Counted from the first letter of the stretch, positions 32,806 to 41,125 are shown. The stretch is DNA of 64,000 bases from Micromonospora sp. MA102 (GCF_025460765.1 NZ_JAMWEG010000005.1:186001-250000); one strand, 5' to 3'. Numbers and translations are program-made. Notes: generated by a model from the letters alone, not told the origin.

Positions 32806-33248
32806 TGGTCCGCCTTCTGTCGGGTGGCGATGTCGGCGAGCCGGGTCAACGTCTCCTTGTTCCGCTGGTGCAGCACCAGGTCGTTGAGCTTGGTCCGGAC
32901 CCACCGCAGCGGCCCGGCGGCGAAGTCCTCGCCGATGGTGACCCGCGTCCGGCCGTCGGCCAGCGGTTCGAGCCGGAACACCACGATCGCCTCACCGGCC
33001 GGCCACAGCCCGGCCCGCACCACGAACCGGTGCGGGGCGTCGCACTCCAGCACGGTGGAGGTGTCCTGGAGCGAGAACGGCCACGGGCCGGCCTTGTGGT
33101 GCAGCCGGCTGCCCACCCGGGGCCAGCTGTCGTCCACGTCCCGGACGTGCACGGTGCCCACCACCCAGTCGCTGTACGTCCACCCGTCGGCGAGCACGTC
33201 GAAGATCCGCTGCGGGGGCGCGTCGATCACTTTCTCCACAATCGCCAC
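32802..33248 (-). CDS. SRPBCC family protein
   Basis: A 148-residue START-like protein: IVEKVIDAPPQRIFDVLADG at the N terminus, SDWVVGTVHVRDVDDSWPRV, HHKAGPWPFSLQDTSTVLEC, and TRVTIGEDFAAGPLRW. The helix-grip fold binds lipids or aromatic ligands; the ligand is unknown. It is the first gene of a two-gene operon with the SDR gene, with a 4-bp overlap. The start is GTG 33246-33248, and no strong ribosome-binding site is seen. The coupled SDR suggests a joint role in modifying a hydrophobic small molecule. Confidence 0.85.
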   Translation of the reverse strand: MAIVEKVIDAPPQRIFDVLADGWTYSDWVVGTVHVRDVDDSWPRVGSRLHHKAGPWPFSLQDTSTVLECDAPHRFVVRAGLWPAGEAIVVFRLEPLADGRTRVTIGEDFAAGPLRWVRTKLNDLVLHQRNKETLTRLADIATRQKADQ

Positions 33249-33393
33249 CCCAATCCCATACCCCCGCCCGGACCTCCGTAACGAGCGGCCGGGTTAGCTT
33301 CTCGGGCGCGGCGGGTAACGCCGGACCGGGCCGGCGGCAGCGCGGTGCGGACCGGCGTACGGCGCCGACGGGGTCTGCTCCGCCGAAGTTGAT

Positions 33394-33418
33394 GTTTACT
33401 CCTCGGGGGGTCGGGAAC
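33394..33418 (+). promoter_or_regulatory. SigB/F-type promoter of the heptose/glycosyltransferase operon
   Basis: GTTTA (33394-33398), 14-bp spacer, GGGAAC (33413-33418), then nine bases to GTG 33428. The geometry is identical to the FAD oxidoreductase promoter. The -10 GGGAAC differs from GGGTAN at one position, so this is a weaker case than the best sites. Confidence 0.55.
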
Positions 33419-33427
33419 CCGCCGCCC

Positions 33428-35104
33428 GTGCGACGGGACCACGAGCGGGATCAGTGCAGGTCAGCCCGGGTTGACCCGGGTGCTGGCCGGTTCCCGTCCG
33501 GCCTGTACGACGCGGTGCTGCTGGACCGGGACGGCACGCTGATCGAGGACGTTCCCTACAACGGCGACCCGGAGAAGGTCCGGCCACTGCCCGGCGCCCG
33601 GGAGGCGCTGGACCGGCTGCGCGCGGCCGGGCTGCGCCTGGCGGTCGTCAGCAATCAGTCCGGCCTGGCCCGGGGCTACTTCACCGCCGACGACCTGCGC
33701 CGGGTGAACGCCCGGGTGGAGCACCTGCTCGGCCCCTTCGACTGCTGGCAGATCTGCCCGCACGGCGAGCCGGACCGCTGCGCATGCCGCAAACCGGCGC
33801 CCGGGCTGGTGCACGCCGCGGCCCGGGCGCTCGGCACCACACCGGCCCGGTGCGTCCTGGTCGGCGACATCGGCGCCGACATGGCCGCCGCCGCGGCGGC
33901 CGGGGCGGCCGGCATCATGGTGCCCACCGCGGCCACGCGGGCCGCCGAGGTCGCCGCCGCGCCGACCGTCGCCGCCGACCTGCCGGACGCCGTGGGCACC
34001 ATCCTCGGCCGGATGCGGCTGGTGGCCGCGCCGGAGCCGGCCCCCCGGCGGGGCACCGTGCTGGTGGCGCGCAGTGACGCGGCCGGCGACGTGCTGGTCA
34101 CCGGCCCCGGGATCCGCGCGGTGGCGGCCGGGGCGGAACGGGTGGTGCTGCTCTGCGGGCCACGCGGCCGGGCGGCCGCGGAGCTGCTGCCCGGCGTCGA
34201 CGAGATCATCGAGTGGCCGCTGCCCTGGATCGACGCCCCGGCCCCGACGGTCGACCCGGCCGGGATGCGCGCACTGGTCGACCGGCTCGCGGCGGTCGGC
34301 GCGGAGGAGGCGGTCGTCTTCACCTCCTTCCACCAGTCGGCGCTGCCGCTGGCGCTGCTGCTCCGCATGGCCGGGGTGCCGCGGATCAGCGCGATCAGCG
34401 ACGACTATCCGGGCGCCCTGCTCGACGTGCGGCACCGCGTGCCCGTCGGGGTGCCCGAGCCGGAGCGGGCCCTGTCGCTGGCCGCGGCGGCCGGCTTCGC
34501 GCTGCCCGCCGGCGACGAACCGGGGCTGCGGCTGCGCGCCGACCGGCTGCCGCCCGCGCCGGCCGCCGGCGAGCCGGGCTACGTGGTGCTGCACCCGGGC
34601 TCCTCCGCGGAGACCCGGGCCTGTCCCTTCGAGCTGGCCACCCGCATCGTCCGGGTGCTCAGCGCGGCCGGCTACCGGGTGGTCGTCACCGGCGGGCCCG
34701 ACGAGCGGGAACTGACCGCGCAGGTCGCCGCCGCGGGCGGTCTCGACCTGGGCGGGCGCACCGGCCTCGACGAACTGGCCGCGGTCATCGCCCGGGCCGG
34801 CGCGCTGGTGGTCGGCAACACCGGGCCGGCGCACCTCGCGGCGGCGCTCGGCGTGCCGGTGGTCAGCCTCTTCGCCCCGACCGTCCCGTTCGGACAGTGG
34901 GGGCCCTACCGGGTGCCCACCGTCCGGCTCGGCGACGCCGGGGCGGCCTGCCGGGACACCCGGGCCACGCGCTGCCCGGTCCCCGGCCACCCCTGCCTCT
35001 CAGCCGTCGAGCCGGGCCGGGTGCTGGAGGCGCTGCGGCTGCTCGGGGTACCCGCCGACGCGCCGGAGCCGCTGGTCACCGCCCCCGGCGGGGTGGTCGG
35101 ATGA
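33428..35104 (+). CDS. GmhB-type HAD phosphatase fused to GT9 heptosyltransferase
   Basis: A 558-residue fusion. Residues about 22-190 form a HAD-IIIA phosphatase of the GmhB type: LLDRDGTLIEDVPY, VVSNQSGLARG, the zinc loop CPHGEPDRCACRKPAPG, and LVGDIGADMAAA. Residues about 200-540 form a GT9 (heptosyltransferase-like) glycosyltransferase: GTVLVARSDAAGDVLVTGP, VLHPGSSAETRACPFELA, GNTGPAHLAAALGVPVVSLF. GmhB removes the 7-phosphate of glycero-manno-heptose 1,7-bisphosphate. GTG 33428 is chosen for its distance from the promoter; it has no ribosome-binding site, and later starts would cut the HAD motif. It is first in the operon and overlaps the next gene by 4 bp (ATGA). Confidence 0.88.
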   Translation: MRRDHERDQCRSARVDPGAGRFPSGLYDAVLLDRDGTLIEDVPYNGDPEKVRPLPGAREALDRLRAAGLRLAVVSNQSGLARGYFTADDLRRVNARVEHLLGPFDCWQICPHGEPDRCACRKPAPGLVHAAARALGTTPARCVLVGDIGADMAAAAAAGAAGIMVPTAATRAAEVAAAPTVAADLPDAVGTILGRMRLVAAPEPAPRRGTVLVARSDAAGDVLVTGPGIRAVAAGAERVVLLCGPRGRAAAELLPGVDEIIEWPLPWIDAPAPTVDPAGMRALVDRLAAVGAEEAVVFTSFHQSALPLALLLRMAGVPRISAISDDYPGALLDVRHRVPVGVPEPERALSLAAAAGFALPAGDEPGLRLRADRLPPAPAAGEPGYVVLHPGSSAETRACPFELATRIVRVLSAAGYRVVVTGGPDERELTAQVAAAGGLDLGGRTGLDELAAVIARAGALVVGNTGPAHLAAALGVPVVSLFAPTVPFGQWGPYRVPTVRLGDAGAACRDTRATRCPVPGHPCLSAVEPGRVLEALRLLGVPADAPEPLVTAPGGVVG

Positions 35105-36075
35105 ACGTCCTGGTCTGGCACGTGCACGGGTCGTGGACCACGTCGTTCGTGCACGGCAAGCACCGCTACCTCGTGCCGGTCACCCCGGAGCGCGGCCCGT
35201 ACGGGCTGGGCCGGGCACGGACCTACCCGTGGCCGGAGAACGCCGTCGAGGTGACCCCGGCGGAGCTGCGCCGCGCCGACGTGGACGTCGTGCTGCTCCA
35301 GCGGCCCGAGGAGTTCGACCTGGCCTGCGAGTGGCTGGGCCGGCGCGTCGGCCGGGACGTGCCGGCGATCTACGTCGAGCACAACACCCCGAAGGGCGAC
35401 GTGCCGAACACCCGCCACCCGATGGCCGACCGGGACGACCTGCTGCTCACCCACGTGACCCACTTCAACGAGCTGTTCTGGGACAACGGGGGCACCCGCA
35501 CCGCGGTCGTCGAGCACGGGGTGGTCGCCCCGGCCGTCGAGTGGACCGGCGAGCTGGACCGCCTCGCCGTCGTCATCAACGAGCCGGTCCGCCGCTGGCG
35601 GGTCACCGGCACCGACCTGCTGGCCCGCTTCGCCGACCTCGCCCCGCTGGACGTCTACGGCATGAAGGTGGCCGGGCTCGCCGAGCACCTGGGCCTGCCC
35701 CCGGACCGGCTGACCAGCCACGACGACGTGCCCCAGCACGCCATGCACGCCGAGCTGGCGAAGCGGCGGGCGTACCTGCACCTGTGCCGCTGGACCTCGC
35801 TCGGGCTGAGCCTCGTCGAGGCCATGACCATGGGCATGCCGGTAATCGCCCTGGCCACCACCGAGGCCGTGGAGGCGGTCCCGCCGGCCGCCGGCGCCCT
35901 CTCCACCCGGGTCGACACGCTGGTCGACGCGGCCCGGGGCCTGCTGGACGACCCGGCGGCGGCCCGCCGGGCGGGCGCCGCGGCCCGGACCGCCGCCCGC
36001 GACCGCTACGGCCTGGAGCGTTTCCTCGCCGACTGGGACCGGCTGCTGGAGGAGGAAGTATGCGCATCGCGATGA
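35101..36075 (+). CDS. Glycosyltransferase (GT4-like, GT-B fold)
   Basis: A 324-residue protein. The N terminus MNVLVWHVHGSWTTSFVHGK and the following basic segment resemble the acceptor domain of GT-B enzymes. PAIYVEHNTPKGDVP and the C-terminal SLGLSLVEAMTMGMPVIALA mark the nucleotide-sugar-binding half (E-x-M-x-x-G-x-P motif). Donor and acceptor are unknown. ATGA overlap with the upstream fusion gene and a 16-bp overlap with the next glycosyltransferase show tight coupling. It has no membrane segment, so it acts in the cytosol or at the inner face of the membrane. Confidence 0.85.
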   Translation: MNVLVWHVHGSWTTSFVHGKHRYLVPVTPERGPYGLGRARTYPWPENAVEVTPAELRRADVDVVLLQRPEEFDLACEWLGRRVGRDVPAIYVEHNTPKGDVPNTRHPMADRDDLLLTHVTHFNELFWDNGGTRTAVVEHGVVAPAVEWTGELDRLAVVINEPVRRWRVTGTDLLARFADLAPLDVYGMKVAGLAEHLGLPPDRLTSHDDVPQHAMHAELAKRRAYLHLCRWTSLGLSLVEAMTMGMPVIALATTEAVEAVPPAAGALSTRVDTLVDAARGLLDDPAAARRAGAAARTAARDRYGLERFLADWDRLLEEEVCASR

Positions 36076-37277
36076 TCTCGGAGCACGCCAGCCCGCTCGC
36101 CGTCCTCGGCGGGGAGGACGCCGGTGGCCAGAACACGCATGTCGCGGAGCTCTCCGCCGCGCTCGCGGCCGCCGGCCACGACGTCCGGGTGTACACCCGG
36201 CTCGACGCGGTGGACCTGCCCGTGTCGGTCCGCGCCCCGGACGGGTACGAGGTGGTGCACGTGCCCGCCGGGCCGGCCGAGCCGGTGGCGAAGGACGACC
36301 TGCTGCCGTACATGCCGGCGTTCGGGGAGTGGCTGGCCGAGCGGTGGCGCACCGGCGACTGGCAGCCCGAGGTGGTGCACGCGCACTTCTGGATGAGCGG
36401 GCTGGCCGGGCTGGCCGCCGCGCGGCGCACCGGGGTGCCGGTGGTGCAGACGTTCCACGCGCTCGGCACGGTCAAGCGGCGGCACCAGGGCGCGCAGGAC
36501 ACCAGCCCACCGGGCCGGGTCGCGCACGAGCGCCGGCTGGGCCGCTCCGTCGACCGGGTGGTCGCCCAGTGCCAGGACGAGGTCGCCGAGCTGGTCCGGA
36601 TGGGGGTGCCCCGGTCCCGGATGACCGTCATGCCGTCCGGGGTGAACCTGTCCACCTTCGCGCCGCTCGGTCCGGTCGCCGACCGGGACGGGACCCGGCC
36701 CCGGATCCTCACCGTGGGGCGGCTGGTCGAGCGCAAGGGCTTCCAGGACGTCGTCCGGGCCACCGCGCTGGTGCCGGACGCCGAGTGCGTGGTGGTCGGC
36801 GGCCCGCCGGCCGGGCTGCTGGAGACCGACCCGTACGCGCTGCGGCTGCGGGCGCTCGCCGCGTCCCTCGGGATCACCGACCGGGTGAAGCTGATCGGGG
36901 CCGTGCCCCGGGAGGAGATGGGGCGCTGGTACCGGTCGGCGGACGTGCTGGTGGCCGCACCCTGGTACGAGCCGTTCGGGCTCACCCCGCTGGAGGCGAT
37001 GGCGTGCGGCGTACCCGTGATCGGCACCGCCGTCGGCGGGCTGATCGACACGGTGGTGCCCGGCCGGACCGGTGACCTGGTGCCCGCCCGCGACCCGGCG
37101 GCCCTCGGCGCGGCGATCCGCGGGCTGCTCGGCGACCGGATCCGCCGGTTCGCCTACGCCACCGCGGCCCTGGAGCGGGCCCGCACCCGCTACTCCTGGT
37201 CCACCACGGCCGACCGGCTCGCCGAGCTGTACGCCGAGGTGGCCACCGTGCGCCGGCCCACGCGGGTGGTCGCCTGA
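36060..37277 (+). CDS. GT4-family glycosyltransferase
   Basis: A 405-residue GT-B enzyme. The N-terminal GGEDAGGQNTHVAELSAALA and VHAHFWMSGLAGLAAA belong to the GT4 acceptor domain. LTVGRLVERKGFQDVVRA opens the donor domain, and WYEPFGLTPLEAMACGVPVI is the E-x7-E type donor-binding motif. The layout is close to MshA and sucrose-phosphate-synthase relatives, but nothing here identifies the mycothiol enzyme. GGAGGAGGAAGT precedes ATG 36060. The stop overlaps the GmhA start (TGATG). It probably adds a second sugar in the pathway of this operon. Confidence 0.88.
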   Translation: MRIAMISEHASPLAVLGGEDAGGQNTHVAELSAALAAAGHDVRVYTRLDAVDLPVSVRAPDGYEVVHVPAGPAEPVAKDDLLPYMPAFGEWLAERWRTGDWQPEVVHAHFWMSGLAGLAAARRTGVPVVQTFHALGTVKRRHQGAQDTSPPGRVAHERRLGRSVDRVVAQCQDEVAELVRMGVPRSRMTVMPSGVNLSTFAPLGPVADRDGTRPRILTVGRLVERKGFQDVVRATALVPDAECVVVGGPPAGLLETDPYALRLRALAASLGITDRVKLIGAVPREEMGRWYRSADVLVAAPWYEPFGLTPLEAMACGVPVIGTAVGGLIDTVVPGRTGDLVPARDPAALGAAIRGLLGDRIRRFAYATAALERARTRYSWSTTADRLAELYAEVATVRRPTRVVA

Positions 37278-37969
37278 TGGCGGCGTCCACGCCGGCCGCC
37301 GGCGGGACGGTCCTGGAGGACCACCTGACCCGGCTGGCCGCCGCGCTGCTGCCGCTGCGCGACGCCGAGCTGCTGCTGGCCCGCTGGGGCGGGGAGCTGG
37401 CCCACCGGCTGGCCTCCGGCGGCCGGCTGCTGGTGGCCGGCAACGGCGGCAGCGCCGCCGAGGCCCAGCACCTCACCGCCGAACTCGTCGGCAAACTCCG
37501 CGACGACCGCGAACCCCTCTCCGCCATCGCCCTGCACGCCGAAACCTCCGCCCTCACCGCCATCGGCAACGACTACGGCTACGACGAGGTCTTCGCCCGC
37601 CAGGTCCGCGCCCACGGCCGACCCGACGACATCCTCCTGCTCATGTCCACCAGCGGCACCAGCACCAACCTCCTCACCGCCGCCCGCGCCGCACACGACA
37701 CCGGCCTGCGCTGCTGGGCCTTCACCGGCCCCGCCCCCAACCCGCTCGCCGAGGAGTGCCACGAGACGCTCGCCATCGACTCGCCGGACAGCCAGGTGGT
37801 CCAGGAACTGCACCTGGTCGCCACCCACGTGCTCTGCGAGTACGTCGACCGGGCGCTGCCGGCGGCGCTCGCCGCCCGCGCGGCGGGCACGACGCCGGCC
37901 GACACGGTGCGCACCGGCGTCGAGGTGGTGCTCGGCGACGGCCCGGACGGGAAGGTGCAGGCCCGATGA
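37277..37969 (+). CDS. gmhA: Sedoheptulose-7-phosphate isomerase (GmhA-like SIS protein)
   Basis: A 230-residue SIS-domain protein. LLVAGNGGSAAEAQHLTAEL (about residues 51-70), AIGNDYGYDEVFARQ, LMSTSGTSTNLLTAA and VVQELHLVATHVLCEYVD match GmhA, which converts sedoheptulose 7-phosphate to D-glycero-D-manno-heptose 7-phosphate. The next gene encodes HldE and the first encodes GmhB, supporting the assignment. From about 37455 to 37750 codon choice shifts sharply (Leu mostly CTC, GAA and AAA used, Pro CCC), whereas the first 60 codons use only CTG for Leu. This suggests a recombined segment. It starts within the previous stop and is followed by hldE 12 bp downstream. Confidence 0.88.
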   Translation: MAASTPAAGGTVLEDHLTRLAAALLPLRDAELLLARWGGELAHRLASGGRLLVAGNGGSAAEAQHLTAELVGKLRDDREPLSAIALHAETSALTAIGNDYGYDEVFARQVRAHGRPDDILLLMSTSGTSTNLLTAARAAHDTGLRCWAFTGPAPNPLAEECHETLAIDSPDSQVVQELHLVATHVLCEYVDRALPAALAARAAGTTPADTVRTGVEVVLGDGPDGKVQAR

Positions 37970-37980
37970 GGAGGTCGAGC

Positions 37981-39459
37981 ATGACGGGACCCGTGGTGGT
38001 GCTCGGTGACACCCTGCTGGACCGGGACGTGGAGGGGGTGGTGAACCGGCTCTGCCCGGACTCCCCGGTGCCGGTGCTCGAGGAGACCACGCACGTCGAC
38101 CGCCCCGGCGGGGCCGGCCTCGCCGCCGTCTTCGCCGCCGCGCAGGGCGCCGAGGTCGCGCTGGTCACCGCGGTCGCCGACGACGCCGGCGGGGCGCGGC
38201 TGGGGACCCTGCTCGCCGCCGCCGGCGTGCAGTTGTACGCGCTGCCGCTGGCCGGGGCCACCCCGGAGAAGATCCGGCTGCGGGCCCGCGGCCGGGTGCT
38301 GCTGCGCCACGACCGGGGCGGGCCGGCCGGTGAGCCGGGCGAGCCGAGCGAGGCCGTGCTGCGCCTGCTCGCCACGGCCTCCGCCGTGCTGGTCAGCGAC
38401 TACGGCCGGGGTGTCGCCCGGCATCCCGCCCTGCGAGCCGCGCTCGCCGCGACCCGGGCGCCGGTGGTCTGGGACCCGCACCCGCGCGGCCCGGCCGCGG
38501 TGCCCGGGGTGAGCCTGGCCACCCCCAACGAGTCCGAGGCGCGGGAGCTGGCCAAGGCGCCACCGGGCGCGTCCCGGCTGGTCACCGCGTCCCGGGGCGC
38601 GCAGGCGCTGCGCCGGCGCTGGCAGGCCGGCGCCGTGGCGGTGACCCTGGGCGGGGACGGCGCGCTGCTCTGCCACGCCGGCTCCACCCCGCTGGTGGTG
38701 CCCGCTCCGGCCGCCGAGGGGGACACCTGCGGCGCGGGCGACCGGTTCGCCGCGGCGGCCACCCTGGCCCTGGCCGGGGGCGCGCTGGTCTCCGAGGCGG
38801 TGCAGGAGGCGGTGGCCGAGGCGTCCGCGTACGTGGCCGGCGGGGGAGTGGCCACCGCGCTGCCCGCCCCGGTGCGGACCGCCGCCCCGGCGCTGGTGGT
38901 CGGCGGCGGGGACCGGATCGGCGCCGCCGCGGCCGGCGAGGTGGTGTCCCGGGTACGCGCGGCCGGCGGCACGGTGGTGGCCACCGGCGGCTGCTTCGAC
39001 CTGCTGCACGCCGGGCACGTGGCGACTCTCCAGGCGGCCCGGCAGCTCGGCGACTGCCTCGTGGTCTGCCTGAACTCCGACGCCAGCGTGGCCGGGCTGA
39101 AGGGGCCGGAGCGGCCGGTCGTGCCGCAGGGCGACCGGGGTCGGCTGCTGGCCGCGCTGGGCTGCGTCGACGCCGTGCTCATCTTCGACGAGGCCACCCC
39201 GCGCGCGGCGCTGTCCTGGCTGCGCCCGGACATCTGGGTCAAGGGCGGCGACTACGCCAGCGGTGGCGGCGCGGAGACCCTTCCCGAGGCGGAGATCCTC
39301 GCCCGCTGGGGCGGGCACACGGTGGTCGTGCCGTACCTGGACGGCCGGTCCACCACCGACATGATCGCGGCGGCCCGGGCCGGGCGCGGCTGGCCCTCGG
39401 CGGTCACCGGGCCGGCCCGGGAGACGGTCGTCCGGTCCACGGCGGAGGGAGCACGATGA
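37981..39459 (+). CDS. hldE: Bifunctional heptose-7-P kinase / heptose-1-P nucleotidyltransferase
   Basis: A 492-residue HldE (RfaE)-type enzyme. Residues 1-310 form a PfkB-family kinase: VVVLGDTLLDRDVEG, RPGGAGLAAVFAAAQGAEV, and the GAGD anion hole in EGDTCGAGDRFAAAAT. Residues about 335-470 form a nucleotidyltransferase: VVATGGCFDLLHAGHVATLQ with the HxGH motif, VCLNSDASVAGLKGPERP, WVKGGDYASGG. It phosphorylates heptose 7-phosphate and later activates heptose 1-phosphate with a nucleotide. ATG 37981 is preferred (GAGGAGG eight bases upstream) over ATG 37966, which overlaps the gmhA stop. Confidence 0.9.
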   Translation: MTGPVVVLGDTLLDRDVEGVVNRLCPDSPVPVLEETTHVDRPGGAGLAAVFAAAQGAEVALVTAVADDAGGARLGTLLAAAGVQLYALPLAGATPEKIRLRARGRVLLRHDRGGPAGEPGEPSEAVLRLLATASAVLVSDYGRGVARHPALRAALAATRAPVVWDPHPRGPAAVPGVSLATPNESEARELAKAPPGASRLVTASRGAQALRRRWQAGAVAVTLGGDGALLCHAGSTPLVVPAPAAEGDTCGAGDRFAAAATLALAGGALVSEAVQEAVAEASAYVAGGGVATALPAPVRTAAPALVVGGGDRIGAAAAGEVVSRVRAAGGTVVATGGCFDLLHAGHVATLQAARQLGDCLVVCLNSDASVAGLKGPERPVVPQGDRGRLLAALGCVDAVLIFDEATPRAALSWLRPDIWVKGGDYASGGGAETLPEAEILARWGGHTVVVPYLDGRSTTDMIAAARAGRGWPSAVTGPARETVVRSTAEGAR

Positions 39460-40157
39460 GCGACAGCCCACCCGGGACCGGTACCACCGTCCTGGTCACC
39501 GGCGGGTCGAGCGGGCTCGGCGCGGCGGTGGTCGCTGCCGTGGCCCGGGCCGGCGGCCGTCCCCTGGTGCTGGACCGGCAGCGGCCCGCCGACGGCGTGC
39601 CCTGGGTCGAGTGCGACCTGGCCGACACCCGGGCCGCCGAGGCCGCCACCCGGGACCTCGCGGAACGCTCCGGGGGGCTGGACGCCGTGGTCACGGCGGC
39701 CGGCATGGACGTGCCGGGCAAGCTCGTCGACGTGCCGGCGGAGACCTGGGAGCGGATCGTCACGGTGGATCTGCTCGCCACCGCCGCGGTGATCCGGGCC
39801 GCGCTGCCCTACCTGGAGGCGTCCCGGGGCAACGTCGTCACGGTCGCCTCCACGCTCGGGGTGAAGGCGGTCAGCGACGCGACCGCGTACTGCGCGGCGA
39901 AGTTCGGGGTGGTCGGCTTCACCCGGGCGCTCGCCGCCGAGCTGGCCGGCACGGTCGGGGTCACGCTGCTCATCCCCGGCGGCATGCGCACCGCCTTCTT
40001 CGACGAGCGGGACGCCCAGTACCGCCCCGGGCCGGACGCGGTGCTCAACGAGCCGGCCGACACCGCCGCCGCGGTGATGTTCGCCCTCTCCCAGCCGGCC
40101 GGCTGCGCCGTACGCGAGATGGTGGTCTGCGCGCAGCAGGAGTCGTCGTACCCGTGA
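39456..40157 (+). CDS. Short-chain dehydrogenase/reductase
   Basis: A 233-residue classical SDR: VLVTGGSSGLGAAVVAAVAR (cofactor binding), DLADTRAAE, TAAGMDVPGKL, catalytic Ser in TVASTLGVKAVS and YCAAK. It is too short and of the wrong subtype to be the extended-SDR epimerase HldD. Position within the operon (ATGA overlaps on both sides) implies action on a nucleotide-heptose or another sugar intermediate, for example a C-4 or C-6 oxidoreduction. That is inference only. Confidence 0.88.
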   Translation: MSDSPPGTGTTVLVTGGSSGLGAAVVAAVARAGGRPLVLDRQRPADGVPWVECDLADTRAAEAATRDLAERSGGLDAVVTAAGMDVPGKLVDVPAETWERIVTVDLLATAAVIRAALPYLEASRGNVVTVASTLGVKAVSDATAYCAAKFGVVGFTRALAAELAGTVGVTLLIPGGMRTAFFDERDAQYRPGPDAVLNEPADTAAAVMFALSQPAGCAVREMVVCAQQESSYP

Positions 40158-41125
40158 TCCTGGTGCTGCGGGCGCTCGGGGTCGGCGACCTGGCCACCGC
40201 GGTCCCGGCGCTGCGCGGCCTGCGCGCCGGCCTCCCGGGCCGGGAGCTGGTGCTGGCCGCGCCGGCCTGGCTGGCGCCGCTGGCCGCGCTGACCGGGGCG
40301 GTCGACCGGGTGCTGCCGACCACCGGGCTGGCCGACCGGCCGGCGTGGCCCGGCCCGCCGCCCGAGGTGGCGGTCAACCTGCACGGGCGGGGGCCGGATT
40401 CGCACCGGATGCTCGCCGCTGTCCGGCCGGGCCGGCTGCTCGCCTACCGCAACGCCGAGGCCGGGCACCTGACCGGCCCGACCTGGGACGACGACGAGCA
40501 CGAGGTGCGCCGCTGGTGCCGACTGCTGCACTGGTACGGCCTCCCGGCCGACCCCGGCGACCTGGCACTGCGCCGCCCGCCCGCCGCCGCCGACCCGGCC
40601 GGGGCCACCGTGCTGCACCCGGGCAGCAAGATCCCCGCGAAGCGCTGGCCGGCGGGCCGCTTCGCCGCGCTGGCCCGGATCCTCACCGCCCGGGGACACC
40701 GGGTGGTGCTCACCGGCTCGACCGACGAGCGGGACCTGGCCGCCCGGGTGGCCCGGGACGCGGGGTTGCCCCCGGACGCGGTGCTCGCCGGCCGGACCGG
40801 CCTGGCCGAGCTGGCCGCCCTGGTGGCCGGCGCCCGGCTGGTGGTCAGCGGGGACACCGGCATCGCGCACCTGGCCACCGGCTACGGCACCGCCTCGGTG
40901 GTCCTCTTCGGGCCGGTGCCGCCGGCGCACTGGGGCCCGCCGCCCGACCGGCCCCGGCACCGGGTGCTCGGGTGCACGCCCCGGGACGGGATCGACCGGG
41001 ATTGGGTTGGTTCCGGCGGGGTAGGAACCCACCCGACGTTGACGGCCATCGAGGTCGACGAGGTGGTGGCCGCCGTGGACGAGGCGGAACGGGCGGTGCG
41101 GGTCTCCGGTGCGATTGCGGCGTAG
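40154..41125 (+). CDS. GT9-family glycosyltransferase (heptosyltransferase-like)
   Basis: A 323-residue GT9 protein. LVLRALGVGDLATAVPALRG is the classical GT9 N terminus. AVNLHGRGPDSHRML, VLHPGSKIPAKRWPAGRFAA, SGDTGIAHLATGYGTASVVL and FGPVPPAHWGPP follow heptosyltransferase motifs, including the donor-binding Lys/Arg and the Asp-Thr-Gly. It probably transfers the NDP-activated heptose made by the upstream enzymes; the acceptor is unknown. It is the second GT9 of the operon. GTG 40154 overlaps the SDR stop (GTGA). Its end overlaps the topoisomerase start by 17 bp. Confidence 0.88.
   Translation: MILVLRALGVGDLATAVPALRGLRAGLPGRELVLAAPAWLAPLAALTGAVDRVLPTTGLADRPAWPGPPPEVAVNLHGRGPDSHRMLAAVRPGRLLAYRNAEAGHLTGPTWDDDEHEVRRWCRLLHWYGLPADPGDLALRRPPAAADPAGATVLHPGSKIPAKRWPAGRFAALARILTARGHRVVLTGSTDERDLAARVARDAGLPPDAVLAGRTGLAELAALVAGARLVVSGDTGIAHLATGYGTASVVLFGPVPPAHWGPPPDRPRHRVLGCTPRDGIDRDWVGSGGVGTHPTLTAIEVDEVVAAVDEAERAVRVSGAIAA

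Noticed and set aside
39456..40157. HldD-type ADP-heptose 6-epimerase
   Set aside because: The protein is a 233-aa classical SDR; HldD is an extended SDR of about 310 aa, so the epimerase assignment is not supported.
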